18,302 bases of DNA from NCBI GenBank assembly GCA_964645985.1, contig CAZYCC010000032.1, forward strand, positions 1 through 18,302, in the 5' to 3' direction. The notes beneath the pieces are model-generated. The model ran no database searches. It was not told where the DNA came from and saw only the letters and a list, made by a program, of their open reading frames with translations. A program made the translations under genes and the position numbers. The DNA is from CAZYCC01 sp964645985 (lineage in GTDB: Bacteria; Bacillota; Clostridia; Oscillospirales; CAG-272). Shown in pieces: positions 1 to 8,023 of the stretch (positions are counted from its first letter, which is position 1; each line of letters starts with the position of its first letter).

Positions 1-569
1 CCCCTTCTAACGGTGGTACCGTAACTCCCGACACCCCCGTGAGCGGAGGTTCGTCCAACGAAAACAACACGGTCAGCGGCGACAATTCGGGCGAAGACAA
101 TACCACCGACAGCGGCACCCCGAGCAATAGCGGCGAGGTAACCCCGGATGTCCCTCCCGCCGACAGCGAAGATCTGCCGCCGGATCGCACCTCCGACACG
201 ACCATTTTCGCGCCGGACACCTCGGATAGCTCCTCCGGGGGCGGCGCTCTTCCCGCTGCGGGCGGCGAGGGCGGCGGCGCCGAGAGCGCGGACGGCATAT
301 CGCCGATGACGGTAATCGTCCTTGTCGCGATAGGGCTGCTCGCCGTCGCGGTCGCCCTCGCGATTGTCCTCATCTACAATAAACGCCTGCGTGCGCGGGT
401 GATCGCCTTCCTGCACGGCGGGGGGACCCCGAAAGATCCTCCCGCTCCCGCCACCCCCGACGAAACGGCAACCTCTCCCGGCAAGGTGGCACCGGATACG
501 AAGGCGGCTCCCGCGCCGCCCTCCGATAGCGCTCCCACCGACGGCGATGCGCCGCGCTCCTCGCTATGA
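1..569 (+). CDS. C-terminal part of a surface/membrane-anchored low-complexity protein (5' truncated)
   Basis: The reading frame is open to the left edge (first full codon at position 3), so only the C-terminal end of a longer protein is present. What is visible: a linker of roughly 95 residues rich in Ser, Gly, Asp, Asn, Thr and Pro, one strongly hydrophobic helix (about 25 residues, nucleotides 306-381), a basic stop-transfer run (NKRLRAR), and a tail of about 60 residues rich in Pro, Ala, Thr and Asp. This fits a type I membrane protein: an extracellular domain outside the window, a flexible stalk, a single membrane anchor and a disordered cytoplasmic tail. The stop codon overlaps the next gene's start as ATGA at 566-569, so the two genes are probably translationally coupled. 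A GTG at 39 could be read as a start, but it lies inside the low-complexity linker and has no visible ribosome binding site. The function of the missing domain cannot be told. Confidence 0.7.
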   Translation, partial: PSNGGTVTPDTPVSGGSSNENNTVSGDNSGEDNTTDSGTPSNSGEVTPDVPPADSEDLPPDRTSDTTIFAPDTSDSSSGGGALPAAGGEGGGAESADGISPMTVIVLVAIGLLAVAVALAIVLIYNKRLRARVIAFLHGGGTPKDPPAPATPDETATSPGKVAPDTKAAPAPPSDSAPTDGDAPRSSL

Positions 570-1111
570 ACTCCTTCAAAGTCGCGCCGGTGCGGCGCCC
601 CGCTTATATTGTCGCGGGAGGCTGCCTTCTTAGCGGCATTCTGCTGCTGCTCGGGCCTGTACTCGGGCAGAGCCGCTTTGTCGCGCTCACGGAGCTGCTT
701 TCGGTCGCCCTCATCGCGGCGGCGCTGATTGTCACCAACCGCTACCTGCTAACGAGCTACCTCTACGAGATTGAGGCGGCGCCAAGCGCACTCTCCAGCG
801 CCCCCAAACTCAATATCTACGCCTCGCGCGCACACAACTCGGCGCACCATTTTTACTGCATCCCGCTCGACAAGTGCTATACCATCGAGCGCCTTGCGCG
901 AAAGGAGAAGCCCGCCTCCTTCGGAACGCACCCGGTGGTCAACTGCTGCGGATCGATGTTCCCTCGGCAGGTCTACTTCCTCACTTACGACTGCGACGGC
1001 GAGCCGAACGGCGTCTACCTCGAGTGCGGCGATGACTTTGCCCGTGCACTCGACGAGGAGATCGCCGCCCACGGGCGCCGCGCGCCTATCCCCTCAGATG
1101 GCGGCCTGTGA
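566..1111 (+). CDS. Two-helix membrane protein of unknown function
   Basis: I do not recognise this 181-residue protein. Two hydrophobic segments (about residues 14-35 and 41-60) are followed by a soluble domain of about 120 residues. That domain contains several Cys and His residues (SAHHFYC, NCCG, YDCDG, LECGDD), which could bind a metal or form disulfides; this is only a suggestion. The start ATG at 566 overlaps the preceding stop (ATGA), and no independent ribosome binding site is seen, so expression probably depends on the upstream membrane protein and the two products may act together. Codon use matches the neighbouring genes, supporting a real gene. The positive-inside rule (basic residues before helix 1) suggests that both ends face the cytoplasm, with a short loop outside. 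Confidence 0.7.
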   Translation: MNSFKVAPVRRPAYIVAGGCLLSGILLLLGPVLGQSRFVALTELLSVALIAAALIVTNRYLLTSYLYEIEAAPSALSSAPKLNIYASRAHNSAHHFYCIPLDKCYTIERLARKEKPASFGTHPVVNCCGSMFPRQVYFLTYDCDGEPNGVYLECGDDFARALDEEIAAHGRRAPIPSDGGL

Positions 1112-1189
1112 GAGAGACGGCGGGGTGGAGTAGCCTCTCGCGCCCTTTGCGAGGGCTCCCGCACCCTCTTCTCATCGCCCTCCCTTCCC

Positions 1190-2398
1190 GTGAAATCCCC
1201 CTTTTTCGTGATGCACCGACGCACAGACCCCGCCCCCGCCGTGAACCCCGCCCCCCGCGATACTGTCGGGAAAAGGGCGGGGATTTTTGGCATCGCGACC
1301 AACCTCCTTCTCGCGGGAGGCAAGCTCGCGGTCGGTATTGCAGGCGGAAGCCTCGCCATCGCGGCAGACGGAGTGAACAACCTCTCGGATGCCGCCTCGA
1401 GCGCCCTCACACTCGCGGGGTTCGCCCTCGCCGCGCGCCCCGCCGACAAGCGTCACCCTTACGGCCACGCTCGCATGGAGTATGTGGCGGGGCTGATTTT
1501 GTCGGTGCTCGTGCTGTTCGTAGGTCTGCAGACCGCGCTCGAATCACTTGGGCGGATTTTTCGCCCGAGCGCCGCCGCGCCGCTCACGCTCGTGGGCGCA
1601 GTAGTCCTCGCCGCATCGATTGCCCTCAAACTCGCCCAAGGGTTCTACTATCGCGCGAGCGCAGCGAGGATCTCCTCCCCGACCCTGCGCGCGGCGGGCG
1701 CCGACAGCTTCAGCGACGCCGCCGTGACGGCGGTCGTCCTTTCGGGGATGCTGCTTTCGCGCTTCACACCGGTAGGGCAGGTTCTTCCGGTCGACGGCAT
1801 CCTCGGCGCGGCGGTGTCGCTCGCCATCCTGCGCACCGGCGTCTGCCTCATCCGCGAGACCTCCGACCCCCTGCTCGGCGCGCCGCCCTCCCCCGAAACG
1901 GTCATCTCCATTGAGCGGCATTTGCGCGGCGAGCCGCGCCTGCTCGGCTTTCACGATCTGCTCGTCCACGGATACGGCGAGGGGCGCACCTTCGCCTCGG
2001 TGCACGCCGAGATGGACGCGCGTCTCTCCTTCCCCGACGCGCACGAAACGATCGACCGCCTCGAGCGCGACATCTTCCGCGATACCGGGGTGAAAATCGT
2101 CATCCACCCAGACCCTGTCGACCGCACCGACCGCAAGAGCGCGCGAGCGCGCGAGGAGGTAGCGAGAATCCTATCGCGCGTTTACCCCGGCGCCGCGATG
2201 CACGACTTTCGCGTGCTGCGCCACGGCACCGCGCCGGTTCTCTTCTTTGATCTTTCCCTGCCCGAGGACGGCAAGGACAGCGCGGAGCAGTCGGCGGCGA
2301 TCGCCGCGCTCAAACGCGAGATTTCCGCCGCCCTGCCGGGCCATCACACGGTGATTACCGTCGACCGCGCTTTCACCAGTACGCTCACCGAAACCTGA
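1190..2398 (+). CDS. Cation diffusion facilitator (CDF) metal exporter, probably Mn(II)
   Basis: This is a proton-coupled divalent-metal exporter of the cytoplasmic membrane. Residues about 30-225 hold the transmembrane domain, with the family motif HPYGHAR at residues 89-95. The intramembrane site reads Asn63/Asp67 in helix 2 (N-N-L-S-D) and Asp172/Asp176 in helix 5 (D-S-F-S-D). Zn exporters usually have DD-HD here; the ND-DD arrangement is typical of manganese exporters such as MntE/MneP, so Mn(II) is the likely substrate (inference). The protein has 402 residues against the usual ~300. The extra length looks like a second copy of the cytoplasmic dimerisation domain: about 240-305 and about 330-398 share a HD-LxVxxxG...IxxLxREI...VxIxxD pattern. 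The start is uncertain: GTG at 1190 is used here, ATG at 1211 is equally possible, and neither has a clear ribosome binding site. Confidence 0.9.
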   Translation: MKSPFFVMHRRTDPAPAVNPAPRDTVGKRAGIFGIATNLLLAGGKLAVGIAGGSLAIAADGVNNLSDAASSALTLAGFALAARPADKRHPYGHARMEYVAGLILSVLVLFVGLQTALESLGRIFRPSAAAPLTLVGAVVLAASIALKLAQGFYYRASAARISSPTLRAAGADSFSDAAVTAVVLSGMLLSRFTPVGQVLPVDGILGAAVSLAILRTGVCLIRETSDPLLGAPPSPETVISIERHLRGEPRLLGFHDLLVHGYGEGRTFASVHAEMDARLSFPDAHETIDRLERDIFRDTGVKIVIHPDPVDRTDRKSARAREEVARILSRVYPGAAMHDFRVLRHGTAPVLFFDLSLPEDGKDSAEQSAAIAALKREISAALPGHHTVITVDRAFTSTLTET

Positions 2399-2414
2399 TT
2401 CGCTTACGCGGCAA

Positions 2415-2436
2415 AAACACCCGCGAGGGGGTGTTT
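2415..2436 (+). terminator. Hairpin after the CDF gene
   Basis: An 8-bp perfect stem, AAACACCC (2415-2422) with GGGTGTTT (2429-2436), has a 6-nt loop. It starts 16 nt after the CDF stop codon. The T-tract after it is poor (GTGT), so this may be a weak terminator or an mRNA 3'-end stabiliser, with the stronger hairpin at 2635-2666 as backup. Confidence 0.5.
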
Positions 2437-2634
2437 GTGTAAGAAATCGCCCCGCCGCGAGGGAGTGCCGCCCCGCTCGCGGCCTACCGCCTGCGGCAAG
2501 GCCTCTCCCTAGCTCGCTCCGCGCGGGGGATAGAGCCGACGTTTCGAACGAAGCGGGAGACGCTCCTGTGCGCTCCCCGATTCGTTCACGCGCGAGGGGA
2601 TACCCCTCCCACGCGGCGGGGGCCTCCCCCGTGC
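2437..2634. other. Intergenic DNA between convergent genes
   Basis: I see no gene here. The only structure noticed is an imperfect hairpin at 2481-2503 (GGCCT / AGGCC outer arms, CCGC / GCGG inner arms) without a T-tract. Short reading frames in this stretch are Arg/Ser/Pro-rich, as expected from GC-rich non-coding sequence. Confidence 0.5.
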
Positions 2635-2666
2635 AAAAACTCCTGCCCCGTGAGGCAGGAGTTTTT
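2635..2666. terminator. Bidirectional intrinsic terminator between convergent genes
   Basis: A 13-bp perfect inverted repeat, AAAAACTCCTGCC (2635-2647) with GGCAGGAGTTTTT (2654-2666), encloses a 6-nt loop. The A-tract on one side and T-tract on the other make it work in both directions. It can end transcripts of the CDF gene from the left and of the M60 peptidase gene from the right. Confidence 0.9.
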
Positions 2667-2782
2667 GTTTGCGTATCGCGCGTATCCCTTGCGCCCCTCT
2701 CGCTCGGCGAGAGTCTTGTAAGCCCGCGCCGGTCGGGCTATTTCAAGCGGCGGCGAAGTTTGCGCCCCGCTCTCGGCAGGGT

Positions 2783-5278
2783 TTAAGTGTACCGCTTCAG
2801 CAGGTTTTCATACTCATTGCCCTCGAAGAGCGAGCGCACATCCTTCTCGCTGTACTCGTCGAGCTTTTGGACGAAGAACTCGAACCTGTCTCCGTTTCTG
2901 CTCGGCACCTCGCTCGAGCCGACATTCGCCTGATACCACGCGAACGCCTTCTTGAAGGGCTCCCAAGTGATCTCGTTCTTGATGCGGATGAAGACGCCCG
3001 ATGCCTCGATGATGTTGTAGTTATCGTCGGTGAACTGATCGGTCGGCATATCCCGCAGCGTGCGGCCGGCGGCGAAGTAGCAGTCCTCGAGGATATTTTC
3101 GCCGGTGTAGACGGTCGTCGGCGCGGCGCCGGACGGCACCGCGCAGAAGCCGTACTTATCGAGGACATAGACCAGCTTCATATCGGTCTGCATCTCGGTT
3201 TCGAACTTCCAGCCGCGGCTGTCGTCGAACATATGCCCCATCTCGTGCAGAACACCGAAGTTGACATCGCGATGCTCTCCCCAACCGCGCAAGACGAGGC
3301 AGCGGATGTCGGTGACGAACCAGCTGTTCTTCGCATTCGGCTGCCCGGAGGTGCCCACCGTGATAGTGTTGTAGGTGCGCCCGAACTGCGGGCTCGAGCC
3401 GCCGAGGATGTACGCCATATAGGAGGAGGGCGCGAACGCCTTGACGATGATGTCATCGTAGGGCGTGTAGGAGGTCAGCTCAATGAACGCCTCGTAGGCA
3501 AGCTCAACGTCGTTTGCCCACTGCTGCCCGCGCGCGTCGGTCAAGCGGCCGCGCGTCGCCGCCGTCTTCGGCAGACGCAGCGCGATGTGCCCCTTGTCGC
3601 TGATATATTGCAGGCATTGATCCGATCCGCGCCGCGTCATCTCCAGCTGAAAGTGGGTGATGCCGGTCGGCGTCACGCTCTCGGTTGACTCCTGCAGAAT
3701 GAATTTTCCGTCGCTGTAGGCAAGGCAGAATTTCGAGGGCTTCCGGAGATAGTTGCGGACATCGTCCTGCCCCTTCTCCACCGATTCGTTAGCCATGATG
3801 AAGAAGGAGACGCTGCCGTCGTCATTGTCGGCGATATACCACTGAATGTAGTGGTATTTGTCCTCGGTCGACCAAGAGCTGCCCCACTCCGGGTTATCGA
3901 TTTGGAAGCGGTCGAGGACGACGATATTGTCCCCCTCGTGCAGGGTGACGCTACTCACCTCGTACCTGCCGGACGCTTTCCCCTTTTCATTGGAGAGGAC
4001 GTTCATGATCTCATCGCCCGGTGAAATGATGTAGTACGGGTAGTCGCCGTGCGCCACCTGATAGAGGATCCCGAAGACGTTGTTAATGCCCTCGCCGCTC
4101 CCCGCGACAAGCGTTCCGTCCTCCTCGCGGAAGCCGACGACCTTCTCCACGCCGCCGTCCTTGAAGGAGATTTTGTACTGCCCGGTCGGGCGCACGCCGA
4201 GCTCCTCCTCGGTCATCCCGCCCTTCACGCCGTAGGTCTTCCACTCGTCGATGTTGCTGTCCGGGGAGTAACTTGTCGTGTCGTGCACAACGAGCGGTAC
4301 GCTGTCGTCCTCAAGGTGCGCGAGCAGGCGCGCGAGGTCCTTCGTTGTAATGACGCAGTCGCCGTTGGTGTCGGCGGTGTAGCGGCTGATGCTCGTTTCC
4401 TCGCCGGCAAGATACCCAAGCAGCGCCGTTGCGTCGCCGATGCCGGTCGTGCGGTCATCGTTGGCGTCCCCCGGCAGATGCGCCACCCACTCGCCCAGCT
4501 CCTCGCCGGTCGCGGCGTAGGTGGTGGATTCTACTACATCGGAAAAGGGCTTATCCCACCCGTCGAAGCGATACTCTTTGCCCGCTTTGTGGAAGGACTC
4601 GGTCGCCTCGAAGGGGAAGGCGGGCGACGCGCCGGTGTCGAGAATCTGCGCCGTGCGGAAGTCGCCGTACTCATAGGTAATAAGCGATTTGCCCTCGCCC
4701 GCGAGATAGTCGAGGTATTGCTGTACCTTTGCCTCGTTATCCGCGCTGTAGGTGATCCAGAACTGCGCCCAGCCGACCGGGTTGTTCCCGCGGTAGACCT
4801 GCAGATTGAACTCGTACTCCTGCCCCGCGGCAAGGTTGTTGAGCCCGCAGTCCATCACATTGTAGCGGTAGATCGCGCCGTCGGCGGTCGGGTAAACCGA
4901 CCACGGGTTGGTGATGATATAGGTCCAGTCGTCGGTCGTGTCCGCCGCGCGGTAGGAGAGGACGCTCGTGAAGCGGTAGGTCTCGGGGTAGGGGTAGCCG
5001 ACGCCGGTGGACATATTGACATCCTCCCGGGAGATCGTCAGGCAGAGCTGGAACTTGTGCCCGCTATCCCAATACTCAAATCCGCTGCCGTAAACCGACG
5101 CGGAGAGCAGCTCCTTTCCGTCGCGCGTGCCGGGCTCCGCCGTCCCGCCGAAGTCCTTCGGCGTGCGCACAGAATAGTCCTCCGCCGCAAAACTCGAGGC
5201 GGCCGCGAGCGGCAGCAGCGTCATCAGCGCGAGCAGAAGCGCGAGGGCGCGCAGAGCGGTTTTCGGTGCTCTTCTCAT
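2783..5278 (-). CDS. Secreted dockerin-containing M60-like zinc metallopeptidase
   Basis: An 831-residue exported peptidase. The chosen start (ATG at 5276-5278) has AAAGGA 8 nt upstream; a start eight codons earlier lacks this. Residues 1-31 form a signal peptide: a basic N-terminus, a Leu/Ala core and a cleavage region near S-F-A/A-E. A type I dockerin at about 266-323 shows two EF-like Ca-binding loops, D-A-N-D-D...D and D-T-N-G-D...D. The C-terminal half carries the M60 (enhancin-like) zinc site H678-E-M-G-H682, with Glu693 or Glu695 as probable third ligand. Known M60 enzymes cleave glycosylated proteins such as mucins, so a host glycoprotein substrate is likely (inference). The dockerin predicts docking to a cohesin, but no cohesin is encoded here. 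Unusually, the dockerin is internal rather than at the C-terminus. The residue ~32-265 region is not recognised. Transcription probably ends at 2635-2666. Confidence 0.9.
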   Translation of the reverse strand: MRRAPKTALRALALLLALMTLLPLAAASSFAAEDYSVRTPKDFGGTAEPGTRDGKELLSASVYGSGFEYWDSGHKFQLCLTISREDVNMSTGVGYPYPETYRFTSVLSYRAADTTDDWTYIITNPWSVYPTADGAIYRYNVMDCGLNNLAAGQEYEFNLQVYRGNNPVGWAQFWITYSADNEAKVQQYLDYLAGEGKSLITYEYGDFRTAQILDTGASPAFPFEATESFHKAGKEYRFDGWDKPFSDVVESTTYAATGEELGEWVAHLPGDANDDRTTGIGDATALLGYLAGEETSISRYTADTNGDCVITTKDLARLLAHLEDDSVPLVVHDTTSYSPDSNIDEWKTYGVKGGMTEEELGVRPTGQYKISFKDGGVEKVVGFREEDGTLVAGSGEGINNVFGILYQVAHGDYPYYIISPGDEIMNVLSNEKGKASGRYEVSSVTLHEGDNIVVLDRFQIDNPEWGSSWSTEDKYHYIQWYIADNDDGSVSFFIMANESVEKGQDDVRNYLRKPSKFCLAYSDGKFILQESTESVTPTGITHFQLEMTRRGSDQCLQYISDKGHIALRLPKTAATRGRLTDARGQQWANDVELAYEAFIELTSYTPYDDIIVKAFAPSSYMAYILGGSSPQFGRTYNTITVGTSGQPNAKNSWFVTDIRCLVLRGWGEHRDVNFGVLHEMGHMFDDSRGWKFETEMQTDMKLVYVLDKYGFCAVPSGAAPTTVYTGENILEDCYFAAGRTLRDMPTDQFTDDNYNIIEASGVFIRIKNEITWEPFKKAFAWYQANVGSSEVPSRNGDRFEFFVQKLDEYSEKDVRSLFEGNEYENLLKRYT

Positions 5279-5355
5279 ATGTGTGTTCCTTTCTCCGGGC
5301 ATGGCTGCCGCGGAATCCTTTCCCGGGGTTCTCCCCGATTTGCGGAAAACTTCCT

Positions 5356-5382
5356 CCCCGCGCGGGTTTCCCCCGCGCGGGG
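5356..5382. repeat. Inverted repeat upstream of the M60 gene
   Basis: Arms CCCCGCGCGGG (5356-5366) and CCCGCGCGGGG (5372-5382) give an 11-bp stem with a 5-nt loop; each arm is also nearly self-complementary. It sits about 75 nt upstream of the M60 start codon and would lie in its 5' untranslated RNA or in the intergenic spacer. There is no T-tract. I found no convincing promoter anywhere in 5279-5684. Confidence 0.5.
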
Positions 5383-5492
5383 GGCTATGGTGGAAAATGA
5401 GGTGCGGCTGTGTAGCTCCCCGCCCGCCGAAGACCCCCCGCGCGCCGCGAGGATCGCCGCCCCGGCAAGCCGCGCTCGCGCCGCACGGCGCA

Positions 5493-5636
5493 AACCGCCC
5501 GTGCTAACTGCCCGAGTAAAATGCTCGTGCGAAATGTTCGTGCAGAACGCCCGCGCGCACTGCCATCGCATGCCATTCGCGTGAACCGCCCGCACAGACT
5601 GCCCGTGCGAACCGCCCGCGCGCAAGGCACGCGCAC
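5493..5636. repeat. Degenerate 13-bp tandem repeat array
   Basis: About eleven imperfect copies of a 13-bp unit run head to tail, with plus-strand consensus close to AACNGCCCGTGCN. Clear copies begin at 5493, 5506, 5519 and 5532 and continue, after slippage of one or two bases, through the copies around 5584-5622. The array lies between the papain-like peptidase (its stop is at 5685) and the M60 gene. It is not coding in a sensible frame. It may be a minisatellite that is decaying, or an iterated protein-binding site; the sequence alone does not decide. Confidence 0.6.
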
Positions 5637-5684
5637 CCCGGCTGCACAGCGGCGGACCTGCGCGCGTGAGAGCGCTCTTTCGCT

Positions 5685-7580
5685 TTAGAACTTGAACTTC
5701 ACGCAGTGCTTAACGAGCTTTTCCCCTTTAATCGCGGCGAGAGGGGTCTCGCTGCCGCCGAAATAGAGCGTCGCGCTCTTCACGGTGACGGTGGCGCCGC
5801 CCTGCGTCTCGACCTCGAAGCCCCATGTGTAGTCGCCCCAGTCGCGCCCGGCGGGCAGATCGAGCAGCCCCCCGAACGAGAGGGCAAACTCGCCGACCTC
5901 CGGCTCTCCGTTCACCTTCCCGGAGAAGGAAATTTTCTCATCCTTCTTGCAGTAGCCGGGGTGAACGTCGCGATAGCGGAAGAGCGGCGGCATTTCGCGC
6001 TCATACGCGCCGCTTTCGCGCTCGGTGCGATTCATCGTGATGAGGAAGTCGCCGCGGTCTTTCGCCTCGATTTCTATTACCGCGTAGAGCGTCGGCAGAC
6101 CTCGCACATAGTCGCGCCGCCAATCGGTGAAGCAAAACTGATCGAGCGACCAGACGCGCGCGCAGTCCTCCGCTTTTATCTCCACGGCGATCGACAGGTG
6201 CCCGGTAAACTCATCCTCGCTCTCGCCCTCGACGGCCCAGCTCTTCGCCTGCGGATATTTGCCGCTGTTGAGTGTGGCAAGACCCACGCCCCGCCCGCTT
6301 GCGGCGGGATTGACCCCCGCGTCAAGGAATCGCGCGCCGCCCTCCGGCTCATCGCCTCTCCCCGCCGCCCAGATCCAGCGGCTCCCGGCGAAGCTTTCCT
6401 TATGCTCATCCGGCGAAAAGCCCTCCCACGAGCGCAGCTCCTCATAGGGGATTAGCGCCCACTTGGTCCTCTCGCCCGGCTCGCCCACAAGGCAAACCGA
6501 CCGGTCGCTCGGGTCAGCGCAGTAGGCGAGATATTGTTTTGTCTGTGGATCGAAAATGTCGTACAAGGTGTGCCGCACTCCCGCGATGTTCATTTCCCCC
6601 GCCGCCGTGAAGCGCAGAGACTGATTCGCCTTTGTCAGAGCCGGGGAGAGCATACGGTTGCCCTCTCCAGGCGTAAGGTAGAGCGGCCCCGCGAAGAGCT
6701 CGGGGTTATTGAGCGCCGGGTATTCCGATACGGTATTGACCGCGTCGTACATCATAAAAACATAGCCGTCGTTTTGCCAGAGCGTGCCGTAGGAGTTGGC
6801 GATGAGAAACGCCCCGCGCAGCGTGACCCCGGCAATCTCGGCGGTTATGTCATCGTCGTACCCGACGATTGTCACCTGATGTCCGCCCCCCGAGCTCCCC
6901 GCCGACGCGACGACAGCGCTCTGCCCGGGTTTGCCGTAGCTGCCGCCTCCCTTGACGCGCCCGTACACCCAGCGCGCGGGGTACCCCCCGGTGACGACGG
7001 CATTTCCCTCGAGCAGCGATGCCTTGATTTTGCGCAGCAAGCCCCTCCCCTCGGGGGTCGTCGTCAGCGCCTCGTTGTAGGGGGGCTTGGTGAACCATAT
7101 CTGCTCCCAACCCTTAACGCGGGTGCGCAGCGCCTTCTTCATTTGGCCGTGACCGGTAGGCCAAGCGGCAGATTTGCGCGCGACCTTCCCGTCCACCGTC
7201 TTTTGCGAGGCGCCCTTCTCGTCCTTTTCAAAAGGGCAGTCGGGCAATCGCAGGCAGCCGTGGTCGCGCAGGGTCTCGTAGACCCACGCGGTGCCCGCTC
7301 CCGAGAAGTTGAAGGTGAAGCGCGGCGCGAAGCGCCCCGCCTCCTCCTCGCGCGGCACTGGCGCCGCCGCCCCGCAGGATTGCAGATAGCGGTAGAACCC
7401 GTTTGTCGTCTGCATATAGGTGATCGCCTGCGAGGCGCAGGAGCCGATGCCTCCTTGGTTGTCGATCGGCGGCAGGCCGTTCGTCCCGACAAGAGAAAAC
7501 GCCGGCGGCAGCACGCGCAGCGCGCTCTCGCGCGGGGGCGGGTCTTTGCGGATATGCCAATGCGGAGATGAATCTTTCAT
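5685..7580 (-). CDS. Papain-family (C1A) cysteine peptidase with a large C-terminal region
   Basis: A 631-residue protein with a complete papain-type active site: oxyanion Gln42, nucleophile Cys48 (G-S-C-A-S-Q, six residues after Gln as in papain), His234 in GGGHQVTIVGYDDD, and Asn262 in NSYGTLWQNDGY. The catalytic domain spans about residues 30-275. Residues about 290-631 are not recognised; they contain alternating hydrophobic/aromatic stretches that suggest beta-rich domains. The start is ATG at 7578-7580, preceded by GGGAGG and five T's; a longer in-frame start would lie upstream of the promoter and is rejected. There is no N-terminal signal peptide or propeptide, and the catalytic domain begins almost at once, which is unusual for a C1A enzyme and points to cytoplasmic action or a non-classical export route. 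It is probably its own transcription unit from the promoter at 7695-7723. Confidence 0.85.
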   Translation of the reverse strand: MKDSSPHWHIRKDPPPRESALRVLPPAFSLVGTNGLPPIDNQGGIGSCASQAITYMQTTNGFYRYLQSCGAAAPVPREEEAGRFAPRFTFNFSGAGTAWVYETLRDHGCLRLPDCPFEKDEKGASQKTVDGKVARKSAAWPTGHGQMKKALRTRVKGWEQIWFTKPPYNEALTTTPEGRGLLRKIKASLLEGNAVVTGGYPARWVYGRVKGGGSYGKPGQSAVVASAGSSGGGHQVTIVGYDDDITAEIAGVTLRGAFLIANSYGTLWQNDGYVFMMYDAVNTVSEYPALNNPELFAGPLYLTPGEGNRMLSPALTKANQSLRFTAAGEMNIAGVRHTLYDIFDPQTKQYLAYCADPSDRSVCLVGEPGERTKWALIPYEELRSWEGFSPDEHKESFAGSRWIWAAGRGDEPEGGARFLDAGVNPAASGRGVGLATLNSGKYPQAKSWAVEGESEDEFTGHLSIAVEIKAEDCARVWSLDQFCFTDWRRDYVRGLPTLYAVIEIEAKDRGDFLITMNRTERESGAYEREMPPLFRYRDVHPGYCKKDEKISFSGKVNGEPEVGEFALSFGGLLDLPAGRDWGDYTWGFEVETQGGATVTVKSATLYFGGSETPLAAIKGEKLVKHCVKFKF

Positions 7581-7694
7581 AAAAACCTCCCTTGCAAGAG
7601 CCGCCCCGAGAAAATGAAGATGGAAAAACCGTGGGGATCGAGCGCCGGTGATGTGGGCCGCCGCTCCCCTTCGGCACCCCGCCTCCCCGCCGCA

Positions 7695-7723
7695 AGTATA
7701 CCCCGATTCCCGCGGAATGTCAA
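7695..7723 (-). promoter_or_regulatory. Sigma-A type promoter for the cysteine peptidase gene
   Basis: On the minus strand a perfect -35 box TTGACA (7718-7723) is followed by a 17-bp spacer and a -10 box TATACT (7695-7700). Transcription should start near 7688, leaving a leader of about 108 nt before the ATG at 7580. The leader is GC-rich and I see no known riboswitch in it. Confidence 0.85.
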
Positions 7724-7891
7724 GAGATTTCGCGCACTTTCCCCGCCCGAACGATTCCGCGAAATTCCCCACCCCTCGCGCTCTCCCTCACGACCCCGAG
7801 CTCCGCGCCCCCCTGCGTGCCCCGATACCATGCTCCCGCATCCCTTGCGCCCTCGCACCCTCGTGAGCTGCGCGCGGAGGCTGCCTTGCCT
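7724..7891. other. Spacer between aro operon terminator and peptidase promoter
   Basis: I see no gene or further regulatory site in this stretch. Reading frames here are low-complexity Arg/Pro/Ser sequences. Confidence 0.4.
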
Positions 7892-7918
7892 AAAGAAAAA
7901 GGGCGGAGCACCGCCCTT
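7892..7918 (-). terminator. Intrinsic terminator of the aro operon
   Basis: On the minus strand AAGGGCGG (7918-7911) pairs with CCGCCCTT (7906-7899) around a TGCT loop, followed by TTTCTTTA. It is about 105 nt below the aroE stop codon and is the first terminator-like hairpin with a T-tract after the operon. The spacer from 7919 to 8023 holds no gene. Confidence 0.85.
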
Positions 7919-8023
7919 CGCTTTTTGGATAGCCCCCGTCGCGTGCCATCTCGCGCCGCCCTGCGGCGCGCGCTGCCCCTCTTTTTGCGCTTTTGCGCGC
8001 AGCAGCCCCGCCCCGCCGCGCGC

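Noticed and set aside
4049..5584. 511-codon plus-strand open frame opposite the M60 gene
   Set aside because: It is antisense to a gene with clear signal peptide, dockerin and HEXXH motifs; long antisense frames are common in GC-rich coding DNA. The same holds for 2669-3688, 6534-7571 and 14167-15117.
7581..7772. Upstream start adding 64 residues to the cysteine peptidase
   Set aside because: That start lies upstream of the consensus promoter at 7695-7723, so it would not be transcribed from it; ATG at 7580 has GGGAGG in front.
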